Below, in pieces: positions 1 to 8,829 of a DNA stretch of 64,000 nucleotides. Location: contig OY282456.1 in NCBI GenBank assembly GCA_958296225.1, forward strand, positions 1,240,001-1,304,000, written 5' to 3'. Under the pieces are notes generated by a model that was not told the DNA's origin, searched no databases, and worked only from the letters and a program-made list of their open reading frames with translations. Position numbers and translations under genes: made by a program. How positions within the stretch are numbered: position 1 is the first letter of the stretch; each line of letters opens with the position of its first letter. The stretch comes from an uncultured Dehalococcoidia bacterium (GTDB lineage: Bacteria > Chloroflexota > Dehalococcoidia > Lucifugimonadales > UBA3495).

Positions 1-273
1 GTGCGCCAAATCCCACTCCAGAGGTAATTGGAGGCCATCCGACGGGCGGGGTTCCCAGCGTAGCCGCCACCAGTTCCAGACCAGCCACTCCGCGAAGTGG
101 TAGCCGGACACATACGGCCCAAGCTGGTAACTGCGCTGGTTGCCATCGGCTTCGGTTAAAGCGCTCAACGTATGCTCGCCGCAGGAAATTTCCAGTCGAC
201 CGAAAGCGGCGCGCTCGTACAGTGGGCCTTCGTCCAGCAACGCTGGAACCAGGCCAATTCTCAGATTGCTCAT
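1..273 (-). CDS. Hypothetical protein, 3' part outside window
   Basis: I do not recognise a named family. The reading frame opens with ATG at 273 and runs 91 codons to the window edge without a stop, so the C-terminus is missing. The start overlaps the stop of the upstream gene by 4 bases (ATGA), a sign of translational coupling in a two-gene operon. The visible N-terminus has a strand-rich beginning (SNLRIGLVPALL), two scattered acidic turns, and a striking Trp-rich stretch at residues 67-78 (AEWLVWNWWRLRWE). The protein looks soluble, with no signal peptide or membrane helix. I infer that it works with its partner, because overlapping pairs of this kind usually encode interacting proteins. 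The function is unknown. Confidence 0.6.
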   Translation of the reverse strand, partial: MSNLRIGLVPALLDEGPLYERAAFGRLEISCGEHTLSALTEADGNQRSYQLGPYVSGYHFAEWLVWNWWRLRWEPRPSDGLQLPLEWDLAH

Positions 274-758
274 GAGCATTTTTCCCGCCATGCAGCAATT
301 ATATACCGGCGCATCCGCTGCTCCCGGCATAGCCGATACCCATGATAGCTAGTCCCATCATCGCCGAGCTTCGCCTCATAAGGCTCGCCACGACTGTCAA
401 CGGCCCAGACATATTTGGGAAGCCGGGCGTCAACGAGGCTGCTGCTTATCATACCCAACTGCACACCGGAGCGAAACATCTCAATCGCCTCCCGCAAGTG
501 CACCGTCCGAATGTCATCGCAGACACACTTATGCGGGCGCGGGTTCACCGGAGGGTTGAAGCTATAGTCAGCCGCCCGCGTTTTGTGGTGGGCGCTGCCT
601 ACATAGCGGGCTTTGGCAAGATTGGATTCAACTTCCCGGCTGATAATCTCGGGACGGGCTATCCTGCGTTTGGGGTCGTTCCCCTGATATTTCTGATATG
701 GCACAGGAACTCCGTCGTTGTTATCGCCAAAATCGCGCTGGTTGGCGTTGCTCGGCAT
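270..758 (-). CDS. Hypothetical protein, first gene of a coupled pair
   Basis: This is a 162-residue protein starting at ATG 758; a longer frame exists upstream but runs inside the MFS gene. No named family is recognised. Distinctive segments are GSAHHKTRAADYSF (55-68) followed by a PP..NPRP..C.CDD turn (69-82), and a C-terminal half carrying LPKYVWAVDSRGEPYEAKL (113-131) and YHGYRL (138-143). The paired His and the Cys-rich turn could bind metal, but this is speculation. It starts 32 bases downstream of the MFS transporter stop on the same strand and overlaps the following gene by ATGA. The high Arg/Lys content suggests a nucleic-acid or protein partner. Confidence is high that it is a gene and low for any function. 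Confidence 0.62.
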   Translation of the reverse strand: MPSNANQRDFGDNNDGVPVPYQKYQGNDPKRRIARPEIISREVESNLAKARYVGSAHHKTRAADYSFNPPVNPRPHKCVCDDIRTVHLREAIEMFRSGVQLGMISSSLVDARLPKYVWAVDSRGEPYEAKLGDDGTSYHGYRLCREQRMRRYIIAAWREKCS

Positions 759-790
759 GGCGCCACCAGCGCGTTCTATGTCAATCAGGT

Positions 791-2317
791 TCAGTTGCCG
801 TCGCCCGAACCCGCCGGGGCGGCCGCGGCGCGCGCGGTTGTGGCGGCCCCGGGTGTGGGCGACTCGGCGCGAAATTCCGGCGGCAGGTGCTCCTCCCAAT
901 CCGGCACTTGATGCCGGTGGGTATTGGGCAGGAACAAAATGGCGATTACCCCGCCCAGGCTCATCAGGAAGGACAGCAGGATAGTCCAGCAGTAGGGGTT
1001 GTCGAAAATCATCGGGAAACCCAGCTGCCGCACCCCGATGAGCAGCAGGCTGCCCAACCCGGCGCCGGAGGCCATGCCGGCGCCGGCCCCCATCATCTGG
1101 AAGCCGTAGGCGCTGCCGATGGGCGCGCTGCCGTAGTATTGCCGGTTGATGATGGGAAACGCCGACATTTCGCCGCCAAACCCGATGCCGAACAGGATAG
1201 CGAACAGATAGAACATCCAGGGGTCGCTGGCGAACAGCAGGATTGCCACCGGCATGAACTGCAGGGCGAAGCAGACGGCCATCACCCATTTGCTCCCCAG
1301 CAAGTCCGCGGCGACGGGTACGGCAAAGCGGGTGACGGTGCTGACCAGGCTCATGGTGGCCGCCGCGCCGGCTCCGATGGCCGTAGCCGTCAGCAGGGCC
1401 GGGTCCTGCACGCCCTGGTAGCCTCCCGCCGGCCGCAGGGCGTCAACCACCATAACCGGCAGGAACACGATGACGATGCTATGGCCGGCGCAGCCCCAAT
1501 AGTGGATGCCAATCAGGTTCCAGAACGCCGGGGTTTTGCGTACCTGTTGCAGGAACACGCGGGCCCGCTCTTTGGCGCCGGCTCCGGTGGTCGGCGCCGT
1601 CCGCACCTGTTCGTTGGGGTCGGCGCCCAACTGCCGCATACCCACGTCGGCCGGCGAGTTGTGGAACAGCCGGGTCAACAGCAGCAGGATGATGCCGCCG
1701 AGGATGCCCGGCACCCAGAAGGCCATCCGCAGGCCGATGCTGTCCGCGCTGAAAAACGGGAACGAGTCGGCCCACGCCGCACCGCCGCCCACGGAGAAAT
1801 AGGCCACCAGGCCCAACATTATGGGCGGCGCAATCACCGGGCCAAATCCCTGGGACGACTGCAACAGCCCCATACCCAACCCCAGGTGGCGGCGGAACCA
1901 GGACGTAACGGCCACGGTGAGAGGCACCTGGAATATGCCCATCGAAGCGCTGAGCAGCACGCCAAAGAACACGTACAGCTGCCAGATTTCAGTCATAAAC
2001 CCGGTCAGCAACATCCCGACGATATAGAGCGATGCGCCCAGCGTCATCGTGAAACGCGCGCCGTAGCGGTCGCCCAGCCACCCGGACGGCGGCCCGAACA
2101 TACCGGAAACCACCCATTGCAGGGAAAAAGCCAGCAGAATCAGACCCTCGCTCCAACCGAACACCTCGGCGACAATCGGCACCAGCGCCGGGAACGACAT
2201 TCGGAACGACGAAGACACCAAACGCATCAATGCCGTGATGAAGACAATCACCCAAGCATAGTGGATGGGACGCCCGGCGAGCGCAAACTCGGCGGGCTTG
2301 AAGTTAACTGTGGCCAT
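791..2317 (-). CDS. MFS transporter (oxalate/monocarboxylate-like)
   Basis: A 508-residue inner-membrane secondary transporter of the major facilitator superfamily, expected to move small organic solutes with ions. About 12 hydrophobic segments are visible. The loop 2-3 signature is clear (GWLGDRYGARF, near residue 80), as is a central hydrophilic loop (about 230-265) separating two six-helix halves. The general look resembles monocarboxylate or oxalate:formate-type carriers, but the substrate cannot be read from sequence. The C-terminal tail is Ala/Pro-rich and poorly conserved. ATG 2317 is preceded by a GGGGAGAG ribosome-binding site. A -35/-10 pair lies just upstream, divergent from copA. 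The two hypothetical genes downstream are on the same strand with a 32-base gap. Confidence 0.85.
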   Translation of the reverse strand: MATVNFKPAEFALAGRPIHYAWVIVFITALMRLVSSSFRMSFPALVPIVAEVFGWSEGLILLAFSLQWVVSGMFGPPSGWLGDRYGARFTMTLGASLYIVGMLLTGFMTEIWQLYVFFGVLLSASMGIFQVPLTVAVTSWFRRHLGLGMGLLQSSQGFGPVIAPPIMLGLVAYFSVGGGAAWADSFPFFSADSIGLRMAFWVPGILGGIILLLLTRLFHNSPADVGMRQLGADPNEQVRTAPTTGAGAKERARVFLQQVRKTPAFWNLIGIHYWGCAGHSIVIVFLPVMVVDALRPAGGYQGVQDPALLTATAIGAGAAATMSLVSTVTRFAVPVAADLLGSKWVMAVCFALQFMPVAILLFASDPWMFYLFAILFGIGFGGEMSAFPIINRQYYGSAPIGSAYGFQMMGAGAGMASGAGLGSLLLIGVRQLGFPMIFDNPYCWTILLSFLMSLGGVIAILFLPNTHRHQVPDWEEHLPPEFRAESPTPGAATTARAAAAPAGSGDGN

Positions 2318-2338
2318 AGCACTCTCCCCAATTGCCGC

Positions 2339-2368
2339 AGTATGCTACCGATGTTAACGCCGTGTCAA
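2339..2368 (-). promoter_or_regulatory. Candidate sigma-70 promoter for the MFS gene
   Basis: On the minus strand, a perfect TTGACA (bases 2363-2368) is followed after 18 bases by CATACT (2339-2344). The predicted start of transcription is about 15 bases before the ATG. Called by eye; the -10 box matches consensus at four of six positions. Confidence 0.5.
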
Positions 2369-2396
2369 GAAAAATGGCCGCCTTACTATCGCCCGC

Positions 2397-2405
2397 TGAT
2401 ATAAT
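2397..2405 (+). promoter_or_regulatory. Extended -10 promoter for copA
   Basis: TGATATAAT: a perfect TATAAT with the upstream TG of an extended -10 element. No good -35 box is seen. It lies about 78 bases before copA and directly before three tandem 14-base repeats. Confidence 0.5.
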
Positions 2406-2407
2406 GC

Positions 2408-2449
2408 GAGTCCGTTCCGTCGAGTCGGTTCCGTCGAATCCGTTCCGTA
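2408..2449 (+). repeat. Three tandem 14-bp repeats in the copA leader
   Basis: Units at 2408-2421, 2422-2435 and 2436-2449 follow the pattern GAGTCSGTTCCGTC with one or two changes each. They fill the stretch from the predicted transcription start to about 30 bases before the ATG, a place where a metal-responsive regulator could bind. The role is inferred from position only. Confidence 0.6.
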
Positions 2450-2482
2450 TTAAACTCCACCCGTCCTGCGGCATCCCGTAAA

Positions 2483-4792
2483 ATGACTCAACCGCGCTCC
2501 GCTACCCTGGTGCTCCCCGTCGCGGGGATGACGTGCGCCGCCTGCGTGTACCACGTGGGCGAGGCGCTGCGCTCGGTGGAGGGCGTGGCTGCGGTCAACG
2601 TCAACCTGGCCACGGAGCGGGCAACCATCAGCCTGGTCGCTGACCGCGCGGCCCGGCCCGACGTGGCGACGCTGGCCCGCGCCGTGGCCGACGCCGGCTA
2701 TCGGCTGGATACCGCCGCCGACCCCACCGGAGCGCCGGGCGACACTCCGCGAGCGCGAGAGGAAAAGCGGCTGCGGGTTCGCCTGCTCGTGGCGGCAGTG
2801 GGCGGTGTGGCGCTGCTGCTGGGCAGTTTCCCGGCGCTGCCGTGGGTGTCGGGGCTGCTGGCTCTATGGTGGTATCCGCTGCTGCTGTGGGCCGTGGCGA
2901 CGCCGGTGCAAATGTGGGCCGGCTGGTCGTTCTACGTGGCGGGATGGGCCGGACTGCGCCGCCGGCAGCCCAATATGCACACCCTGATTGCCCTGGGAAC
3001 ATCGGTAGCCTATGGATACAGCGTCGCCGCGGTTGCGCTGGGATTATTGGCGCTGGCGCCAGCATACGCCCAGGGCGGACTGCACTTTGATATGGCGGCC
3101 ATCATCATCGCCCTGCTTTTGCTGGGCCGGTGGCTGGAGGCGCGGGCATTGTCGCGCGCCTCGGACGCCATTGGCCGGTTGCTGGATTTGCGTCCGCAAA
3201 GGGCGCATCTGGTGTCTGACGACGGCGCGATTAATGACGTTCCGGTGGGCATGGTAGCGGCCGGCAGCGTTCTGGCGGTGCGGCCCGGCGAGCAGATTCC
3301 CGTGGATGGCGCCGTAGTCAGCGGAGCAACTGCGGTGGATGAGTCGGCGCTGACCGGTGAGAGTATGCCGGTCGAAAAGTCTGCCGGCGACCCGGTGTTC
3401 ACCGGCACGCTGAACGGGACGGGCGGTTTCACGATGCGGGCCACGCGCGTCGGCGCGGATACCACGCTGGCGCAAGTAATCCGCCTGGTAGAGGAGGCGC
3501 AAGGTTCGGCGGCGCCGGTGCAGCGGCTGGCCGACCGGGTAGCGGCGTGGTTCGTGCCGGCGGTAGGTTTGATAGCGTTGGCGGCGGCGGTGGTCTGGCT
3601 CTTCCTGGGGCCGGAGCCGGCGGCGCGCTACGCCATGTTGACCCTGGTGGCGGTGTTCATCATCGCCTGCCCTTGCGCCCTGGGCCTGGCAACGCCCACC
3701 GCCATCATCGTGGGCGTCGGCCGGGGCGCCGAACGCGGCATCCTGATTCGCAGCGCCGCGGCGCTGGAAACGGCGCACCGGGTCAGCGTTGTCGCCGTGG
3801 ACAAGACGGGCACGCTGACCACCGGGCAGCCGCAAGTAACGGATATAGTCCCCGCGGCTGGCGTCAAGGCGGCGGACGTGCTGCGCCGGGCGGCGTCTGC
3901 CGAGCAGCTCTCCGAGCATCCCATCGGGCGGGCGGTGGTGCGACGGGCGCAGGATGACGGCGTGGCGCTGACTCCGGCGACCGGTTTCGTGGCGCATCGC
4001 GGGGCGGGGATAACCGCTAATCTGGACGGCAAGACGGTAACGGTGGGCAACGCCGGCTTGATGGCTGATTTGGGAATCGCGGTGGGCGAACCGCTGCTGA
4101 ACCGGGCAGCAGAACTGGCAAAGCAGGGCCGCACGCCGCTGTTTGTGGCGCGCGACGGCAGCGCGCTGGGAGTGATTGCCGCCGCCGATGCCGTCAAGCC
4201 CGGCGCTCCGGCGGCGGTGGCGGCATTGCGGGCGCTGGGCATTCGGACGGTGATGCTGACCGGCGACCGTTCCGAAGTGGCCGCATCGGCCGCCGCGGCT
4301 TGCGGCGTTGACGAGTACCACGCCGGGATGCTTCCCGCCGGCAAGGCCGACGCCATTGCGCAACTGCAAGCCGACGGAAACGTGGTAGCCATGGTGGGCG
4401 ACGGCATCAACGACGCGCCGGCGCTGGCGCGGGCCGACGTGGGCATCGCCATGGGCGGCGGCGCGGACATCGCCCGGGAGTCGGCGGACATCACGCTGAT
4501 GCAGGACGACCTGACGGGCGTTGCCACGGCGCTGCAACTGTCGCGGGCCACTATGCGGACAATACGACAAAACCTGTTCTGGGCGTTTTTCTACAACGCG
4601 CTGCTGATTCCCGTAGCGGCGGGGGCGCTATACCCGGTGTTTGCCGCCCTGGGCGGCGTACCCGGCGGCCTGGGGTTTTTCTTTGGCGATGCCGGGTTTC
4701 TGAACCCGATACTGGCGGCGCTGGCGATGGCGTTCAGTTCGGTGAGCGTGGTCAGCAATTCCCTGCGGCTGCGGCAGGCGCGGATTCGTTGA
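2483..4792 (+). CDS. copA: Copper-translocating P-type ATPase
   Basis: A 769-residue P1B-type ATPase that pumps copper, most likely Cu(I), out of the cytoplasm at the expense of ATP. From the N-terminus it has one heavy-metal-associated domain with GMTCAAC (15-21), then eight expected membrane helices, with the metal-transport motif CPCALG in helix 6 (Cys396, Cys398). The phosphorylated DKTGTLT follows (Asp440), then the SEHPIG motif of the nucleotide domain, and GDGINDAP near 640. The CPC motif and GMTCxxC indicate copper or silver. The actuator TGES motif (LTGES) is present. It is the first gene of a two-gene unit with the YHS protein. The promoter carries tandem repeats suggestive of regulation. 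Confidence 0.93.
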   Translation: MTQPRSATLVLPVAGMTCAACVYHVGEALRSVEGVAAVNVNLATERATISLVADRAARPDVATLARAVADAGYRLDTAADPTGAPGDTPRAREEKRLRVRLLVAAVGGVALLLGSFPALPWVSGLLALWWYPLLLWAVATPVQMWAGWSFYVAGWAGLRRRQPNMHTLIALGTSVAYGYSVAAVALGLLALAPAYAQGGLHFDMAAIIIALLLLGRWLEARALSRASDAIGRLLDLRPQRAHLVSDDGAINDVPVGMVAAGSVLAVRPGEQIPVDGAVVSGATAVDESALTGESMPVEKSAGDPVFTGTLNGTGGFTMRATRVGADTTLAQVIRLVEEAQGSAAPVQRLADRVAAWFVPAVGLIALAAAVVWLFLGPEPAARYAMLTLVAVFIIACPCALGLATPTAIIVGVGRGAERGILIRSAAALETAHRVSVVAVDKTGTLTTGQPQVTDIVPAAGVKAADVLRRAASAEQLSEHPIGRAVVRRAQDDGVALTPATGFVAHRGAGITANLDGKTVTVGNAGLMADLGIAVGEPLLNRAAELAKQGRTPLFVARDGSALGVIAAADAVKPGAPAAVAALRALGIRTVMLTGDRSEVAASAAAACGVDEYHAGMLPAGKADAIAQLQADGNVVAMVGDGINDAPALARADVGIAMGGGADIARESADITLMQDDLTGVATALQLSRATMRTIRQNLFWAFFYNALLIPVAAGALYPVFAALGGVPGGLGFFFGDAGFLNPILAALAMAFSSVSVVSNSLRLRQARIR

Positions 4793-4875
4793 CCGGCCGA
4801 TGGACATTCCGCTTTTCCGCATCAAGGGAAGTAGCCCGGACTGGGAAAGAACTCAACAAGAGGTGTTAGCAAGAT

Positions 4876-5115
4876 ATGGCAACGGCAACCGACCCCATCT
4901 GCCTGATGCAGGTGGATACCGACAACCCCAACGGCGGCCGCAGCGAGCACGACGGCCAGACCTACTATTTCTGCGCCCCCGGCTGCCGCATCGCCTTCGA
5001 GCGCGACCCGGAGGGATGGGCGTCGGGACGCAACCGGCCTATCCCTATGGAGGAACCGCAGTCGCAGCCCTTGACCATCGTGCGGCGGCTGTTCCGGCGG
5101 GGCCGGGGCGAATAA
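4876..5115 (+). CDS. YHS-domain metal-binding protein
   Basis: A 79-residue protein with a YHS domain, a short fold found beside or fused to heavy-metal pumps and thought to bind or sense metal. The family pattern is visible: DPICLMQVDTDNP at the N-terminus (6-18), then YYFCAPGCRIAFERDPEGW (31-49), with Cys9, Cys34 and Cys38 as candidate ligands. It follows copA by 83 bases on the same strand, so a role in copper handling (sensing or delivery) is a reasonable inference. An AGAGGTG site lies about 12 bases before ATG 4876. The basic C-terminal tail (RRLFRRGRGE) is not part of the domain. The stop codon sits inside a terminator-like hairpin. Confidence 0.8.
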   Translation: MATATDPICLMQVDTDNPNGGRSEHDGQTYYFCAPGCRIAFERDPEGWASGRNRPIPMEEPQSQPLTIVRRLFRRGRGE

Positions 5116-5130
5116 TCATTCGCCCCGGCC
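5101..5130. terminator. Perfect hairpin between convergent YHS and secA genes
   Basis: A 13-bp perfect inverted repeat (arms 5101-5113 and 5118-5130, loop AATC) with core GGCCGGGGCGAAT. It overlaps the YHS stop codon and lies 31 bases from the secA stop. It has no U tract. A third copy of one arm follows directly (5131-5142). It probably acts as a bidirectional terminator or 3'-end stabiliser. Confidence 0.6.
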
Positions 5131-5161
5131 ATTCGCCCCGGCGTTGATAATGCCGGCGGTA

Positions 5162-7801
5162 TCAGGCATTCGCGCCGCAGCAGCGTTTGTACTTGCGCCC
5201 GCTGCCGCAGGGGCACCTGGCGTTGCGGCCGATTTTGCGGCCGGCGCGGGGCGCGGTGGCCGTGCGGCCCGGCGACACTGCGGCCATGGGGCTGACCGGC
5301 GCGCGCGGGGCAGCGTTGCCGCCGGACGATGCGCGGGCCGCCGGCGCTTCCGGGGCCAGGGTAACGTGAAAGAGCGTATGCGTAACCTCGCGCTGCATCT
5401 GGCGGGTTAATTCGGTAAAGGCGCGCTGGCCCTCGGAGCGGTACACCGTCAGCGGGTCCCGCTGGCCCACAGCCTGCAGGCCGACGCCGGTGCGGAGGTC
5501 TTCCATATGGGTCAGGTGGTTCACCCAATGCGTATCTATGGATTTGAGCAGCAGCAGGCGGGCCAGGGTTTGCATATTTTCGGGGCCGAGGTCTCGCTCC
5601 TTGGCTTGATATAGCGTCTCCGCGTGCTGGTCCAGAATGTGGGCGATTTGGTCTCGCCTGGCGGCGCTGAGCTTGTCCGGCGTGTCCAGTTCCGGCGGCG
5701 GCGGGCAAATTTGGCGCAGGCTGGCCAGCATCCCCTCGGCGTTCCAGTCGTCGGCGTGGCGGGCCTGCAAGTGTGTGGCAACCAGCCCGTCAAACTCGGC
5801 GCGCAGCATCTCCAGCACCCGTTCGCGCAGGCCCTCGCCGGCCAGGATGCGGGAACGCTGCGCGTAGATAACCGTGCGCTGCTGGTTGAGCACGTCGTCA
5901 AAGTTCAGCAGGTGCTTGCGCATATCAAAGTGGTGTCCTTCCACTTTGACCTGCGCGCTGGTAATGGACTTGGTAATGAGCTTGTTTTCCAGGGGTTCGT
6001 TATCGTCAATGCCGGTCCAGGTCATCACGTTCTTGATACGGTCGCCGCCGAAGCGCTGCATCAAATCGTCTTCCAGGGCGACAAAGAACTGGCTGCTGCC
6101 GGGGTCGCCCTGGCGTCCGGCGCGGCCCCGCAGCTGGTTGTCCACCCGGCGGGCCTCGTGGTGCTCAGTGCCGATGACGTGGAGGCCGCCCAGGGCAATG
6201 ACGCGGTTATGCTCATCCGGCCAGTCGGCGCGGTCCGTATCGGCGCCGCCCAGCACGATGTCGGTGCCGCGGCCGGCCATGTTGGTGGACACGGTAACGG
6301 CGCCGGCCCGGCCGGCCTGGGCCACGATGCTGGCTTCCTGCTCGTGATTGCGGGCGTTGAGCACCTGGTGCCGGACGCCGCGCTTGCGCAGACGCTCGCT
6401 GAGCGCCTCGGAGGTTTCGATGGAAGTAGTGCCTACGAGGACGGGCTGGCCCGATGCGGAACGCTGCGCGATGTTGTCCACCACGGCGCGCCACTTGCCG
6501 GCCACGGTCGGAAAGACGAGGTCGCTGTCGTCCTCGCGCACCATAGCCAGGTTGGTGGGGACGGCCACCACTTCCAGACCGTAAATCTTGTAGAACTCAT
6601 CGGCCTCGGTAACGGCGGTGCCGGTCATCCCGGCCAGCTTGCGGTACATACGGAAGTAGTTTTGCAGGGTGATGGTGGCGTAGGTAACGCTTTCGCGCTG
6701 GATTTTCAGGCCCTCTTTGGCCTCCACCGCCTGGTGCAGGCCGTCGGACCAGCGACGACCGAACTGGAGACGCCCGGTGAACTCGTCAACTATGACCACC
6801 GCACCGTTGGATACCACGTAGTGCTTATCCTTGACCTTCTGCACTTGGGCCACCACGGCGTTCTCAATGTACTGCACTAGGTGGAAGTTTTCGGAGTCGT
6901 AGAGGTTATCCACCCGCGCCCAGCGTTCCATCTTGCCGATGCCCGCTTCGGTAAGGGAAATGGCCTGGGAGCGTTCGTCAACGGTGTAGTCCTCGAATTG
7001 CTGCAGGCGGGGCGCCAGGCGGGCGAAGGTGTAGTAGTGTTCCACGGGCTGCTGGGCCGGGCCGCTGATGATGAGGGGCGTGCGCGCCTCGTCAATAAGG
7101 ATGTTGTCCACCTCGTCCACGATGGCGAAATGGCGACGCCCGCCCTGCACTTGCAGGTCAAGCTCAACGGCCATGTTGTCCCGCAGGTAGTCGAATCCGA
7201 ACTCGTTGTTGGTGCCATAAAGCACGTCGGCGCGGTAGGCGTCGGCGCGGGACACGGGGGCAAGGTATTGATAGGCGTCCTTGCCGGCGTCCGTCACCGT
7301 GGGGTCGTAGCGATAGGCGGCGGCGTGCTGCAGGCAGCCCACGCTGAGGCCCAGCAGGTGATAGACCGGCCCCATCCAGACCGGGTCACGGCGGGCCAGG
7401 TAGTCGTTGACGGTGACGATATGGACGCCAGCGCCGGATAGAGCGTTGAGGTAGGCGGGCAAGGTGGCGACCAGGGTTTTGCCCTCGCCGGTTTTCATTT
7501 CGGCGATTTTGCCCTGATGGAGGACGGCCCCGCCGATGAGCTGCACGTCGTAGTGGCGCTGGCCCAGGGTGCGGCGGGCGGCCTCGCGCACCACGGCGAA
7601 TGCCTCCGGGAGCAGGTCGTCCAGGGACGCGCCGTCGTCAATGCGGCGGCGGAACTCGGCGGTTTTGGCGCGCAGGCCGTCATCGCTGAGGGCACGGACG
7701 GAATCCTCCAGCCGGTTGACCCGGGGCACCAGCTGGCCGCGCAGTTTCTCGGCGGCGCGCTCCGGCGTGTCGCCGACGATTTTTTTCAGAAAAGAGACCA
7801 T
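5162..7801 (-). CDS. secA: Preprotein translocase motor SecA
   Basis: An 879-residue ATPase that drives unfolded preproteins through SecYEG at the cytoplasmic membrane. Nucleotide-binding domain 1 carries GEGKT (105-109) and the DEAD-like DEVD (229-232). The preprotein cross-linking and helical domains follow in the usual order. NBD2 carries the MAGRGTDI and LRGRAGRQGDPG motifs. The C-terminus ends in a SEC-C zinc motif (CPCGSG...RCC, Cys863, 865, 874, 875), which binds SecB or ribosomes in other bacteria. The length is normal for the family. The gene is monocistronic: it converges with copA-YHS and has its own extended -10 promoter about 60 bases upstream. Confidence 0.97.
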   Translation of the reverse strand: MVSFLKKIVGDTPERAAEKLRGQLVPRVNRLEDSVRALSDDGLRAKTAEFRRRIDDGASLDDLLPEAFAVVREAARRTLGQRHYDVQLIGGAVLHQGKIAEMKTGEGKTLVATLPAYLNALSGAGVHIVTVNDYLARRDPVWMGPVYHLLGLSVGCLQHAAAYRYDPTVTDAGKDAYQYLAPVSRADAYRADVLYGTNNEFGFDYLRDNMAVELDLQVQGGRRHFAIVDEVDNILIDEARTPLIISGPAQQPVEHYYTFARLAPRLQQFEDYTVDERSQAISLTEAGIGKMERWARVDNLYDSENFHLVQYIENAVVAQVQKVKDKHYVVSNGAVVIVDEFTGRLQFGRRWSDGLHQAVEAKEGLKIQRESVTYATITLQNYFRMYRKLAGMTGTAVTEADEFYKIYGLEVVAVPTNLAMVREDDSDLVFPTVAGKWRAVVDNIAQRSASGQPVLVGTTSIETSEALSERLRKRGVRHQVLNARNHEQEASIVAQAGRAGAVTVSTNMAGRGTDIVLGGADTDRADWPDEHNRVIALGGLHVIGTEHHEARRVDNQLRGRAGRQGDPGSSQFFVALEDDLMQRFGGDRIKNVMTWTGIDDNEPLENKLITKSITSAQVKVEGHHFDMRKHLLNFDDVLNQQRTVIYAQRSRILAGEGLRERVLEMLRAEFDGLVATHLQARHADDWNAEGMLASLRQICPPPPELDTPDKLSAARRDQIAHILDQHAETLYQAKERDLGPENMQTLARLLLLKSIDTHWVNHLTHMEDLRTGVGLQAVGQRDPLTVYRSEGQRAFTELTRQMQREVTHTLFHVTLAPEAPAARASSGGNAAPRAPVSPMAAVSPGRTATAPRAGRKIGRNARCPCGSGRKYKRCCGANA

Positions 7802-7861
7802 ATCGGAACCCTTACGCTGACCCGCTCCTCAGGGGGCGCGGGCTTTTGGCAGTGTCCTTAC

Positions 7862-7870
7862 AGTATAGCA
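7862..7870 (-). promoter_or_regulatory. Extended -10 promoter for secA
   Basis: On the minus strand the bases read TGCTATACT, an extended -10 box with a five-of-six match. There is no recognisable -35. The leader to the secA ATG would be about 55 bases. Confidence 0.45.
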
Positions 7871-8313
7871 AGGTTGCCGGGAATACGCCGGGGCGGCGAT
7901 GGCGGATTGCGAGGATAGAATGGAACGTTGGCGCCAGGTTTGGAAGTTGACCCACGGGCAATGAGCGCATATCGTCGCCGCGATTCTTGCGCTTTACGAT
8001 AAAGCAAACCAGACCGGCGGCGACCGGCAGCAAAACGATTAGGCAATTAACGTCGGTTTTCCTGCTGGCAGCGCTGCTGGCAAACACCTTCCCCATCACA
8101 AGCACGGCGCAAGCGGACGGGCCGGAGCGGCTGACCGCAGCGTTCCGTCTGGTATTGCTCCAAAATCGGGGCCTGCTCAGCCAAACCACCTGAATCGGAA
8201 CGCTGCCCCCGGAACACTGCCACTAGCCCGCCGGCCGCAAAAGTGGTATCGTTACCCTGCCAATCCGCCAGCTAAACTGCCCATCACTAGACCGCCCATC
8301 AAGGAGAGACGAA
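7871..8313. other. Intergenic region without a convincing gene
   Basis: This 443-base gap between divergent secA and the VOC gene holds short competing frames on both strands: a 68-codon plus-strand frame from TTG 7987 with a signal-peptide-like start, and a minus-strand frame with one hydrophobic stretch. Neither has a good ribosome-binding site or a recognisable domain. The only structured element is the palindromic repeat at 8137-8206. Confidence 0.5.
8137..8206. repeat. Short copy of the palindromic GTAGCGTTCCG element
   Basis: Perfect 11-bp inverted ends (GCAGCGTTCCG, 8137-8147 and 8196-8206) with a short interior that includes the CCACCTGA motif of the family. At 70 bases this is the smallest of the copies in the window. 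See the larger copies at 36155, 36327, 41422, 55505 and 60580. Confidence 0.6.
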
Positions 8314-8739
8314 ATGCCGCAGATTAAGCACATCGCCATCGCCACCAACGATGCCGCAAAGACCGCCAAGTTCTACTCCGAAGTTTTCGGCCTCCGCCAA
8401 GTTGCCCAACTGGAGAGCGAAAACGCCAAAGGCTTTATGCTCAGCGACGGCAACGTTAACATGGCAATTCTGGACTTCCAGAACGACGCCGTGGCCGGCG
8501 AGCGGGGCAAGGACTGGGAAGGCATCCACCACATCGGCTTTGAGGTGGAAGACCTGGAAGACATCGAAAAGCGCCTGCTGGACAACGACTCCAAACCTAT
8601 GGACGAGGTCAACAATGCCCTGCACGCCGGCATGGGCGGCCCCCGCACCCAGAACGTGGAGACCAAGTACGAAGGCCCCAACGGTGAGATGATTGACGTT
8701 TCCGGCACCGGCTGGATTGGCACCCGCGGGTTCGACTAG
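8314..8739 (+). CDS. VOC-family (glyoxalase/dioxygenase fold) protein
   Basis: A 141-residue protein of the vicinal oxygen chelate superfamily, which uses paired beta-alpha-beta-beta-beta modules to hold a divalent metal. The first module opens with IKHIAIATND and carries AKFYSEVFG (18-26). The second begins at GIHHIGFEVEDLE (70-82). The C-terminal PNGEMIDVSG supplies the conserved metal-binding Glu position, and His6 and His72-73 are likely ligands. The substrate cannot be told: lyase, dioxygenase and resistance proteins share this fold. AAGGAGAG lies 7 bases before ATG 8314, giving a confident start. A U-tailed hairpin follows. It appears to be a single-gene unit. Confidence 0.85.
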   Translation: MPQIKHIAIATNDAAKTAKFYSEVFGLRQVAQLESENAKGFMLSDGNVNMAILDFQNDAVAGERGKDWEGIHHIGFEVEDLEDIEKRLLDNDSKPMDEVNNALHAGMGGPRTQNVETKYEGPNGEMIDVSGTGWIGTRGFD

Positions 8740-8773
8740 TCGCCGCCCGGCATTGGCACGCGCCGCGCCGTAA

Positions 8774-8808
8774 GGGCCGGGGCCGGTTTGCCGCCGCCCC
8801 GGCCTTTT
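8774..8808 (+). terminator. Rho-independent-like terminator after the VOC gene
   Basis: A GC stem (GGCCGGGGC at 8775-8783 pairing with GCCCCGGCC at 8796-8804) followed directly by TTTT (8805-8808). It lies about 35 bases after the VOC stop and before the convergent membrane-protein gene. Confidence 0.7.
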
Positions 8809-8829
8809 CGCAAAACGGCGGCGCCGCCG

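Noticed and set aside
698..2404. A 568-codon open frame on the plus strand opposite the MFS gene
   Set aside because: Long antisense frames are expected in GC-rich DNA opposite real genes; the protein is low-complexity with no motif, while the minus strand encodes a clear MFS transporter.
3044..4570. A 508-codon minus-strand frame inside copA
   Set aside because: Antisense shadow of the copper ATPase; rich in His, Arg and Gln with no domain.
7812..8193. Two short overlapping frames (a plus-strand signal-peptide-like one from TTG 7987 and a minus-strand one with a hydrophobic stretch)
   Set aside because: They overlap on opposite strands, lack ribosome-binding sites, and the region includes a palindromic repeat; a gene cannot be supported.
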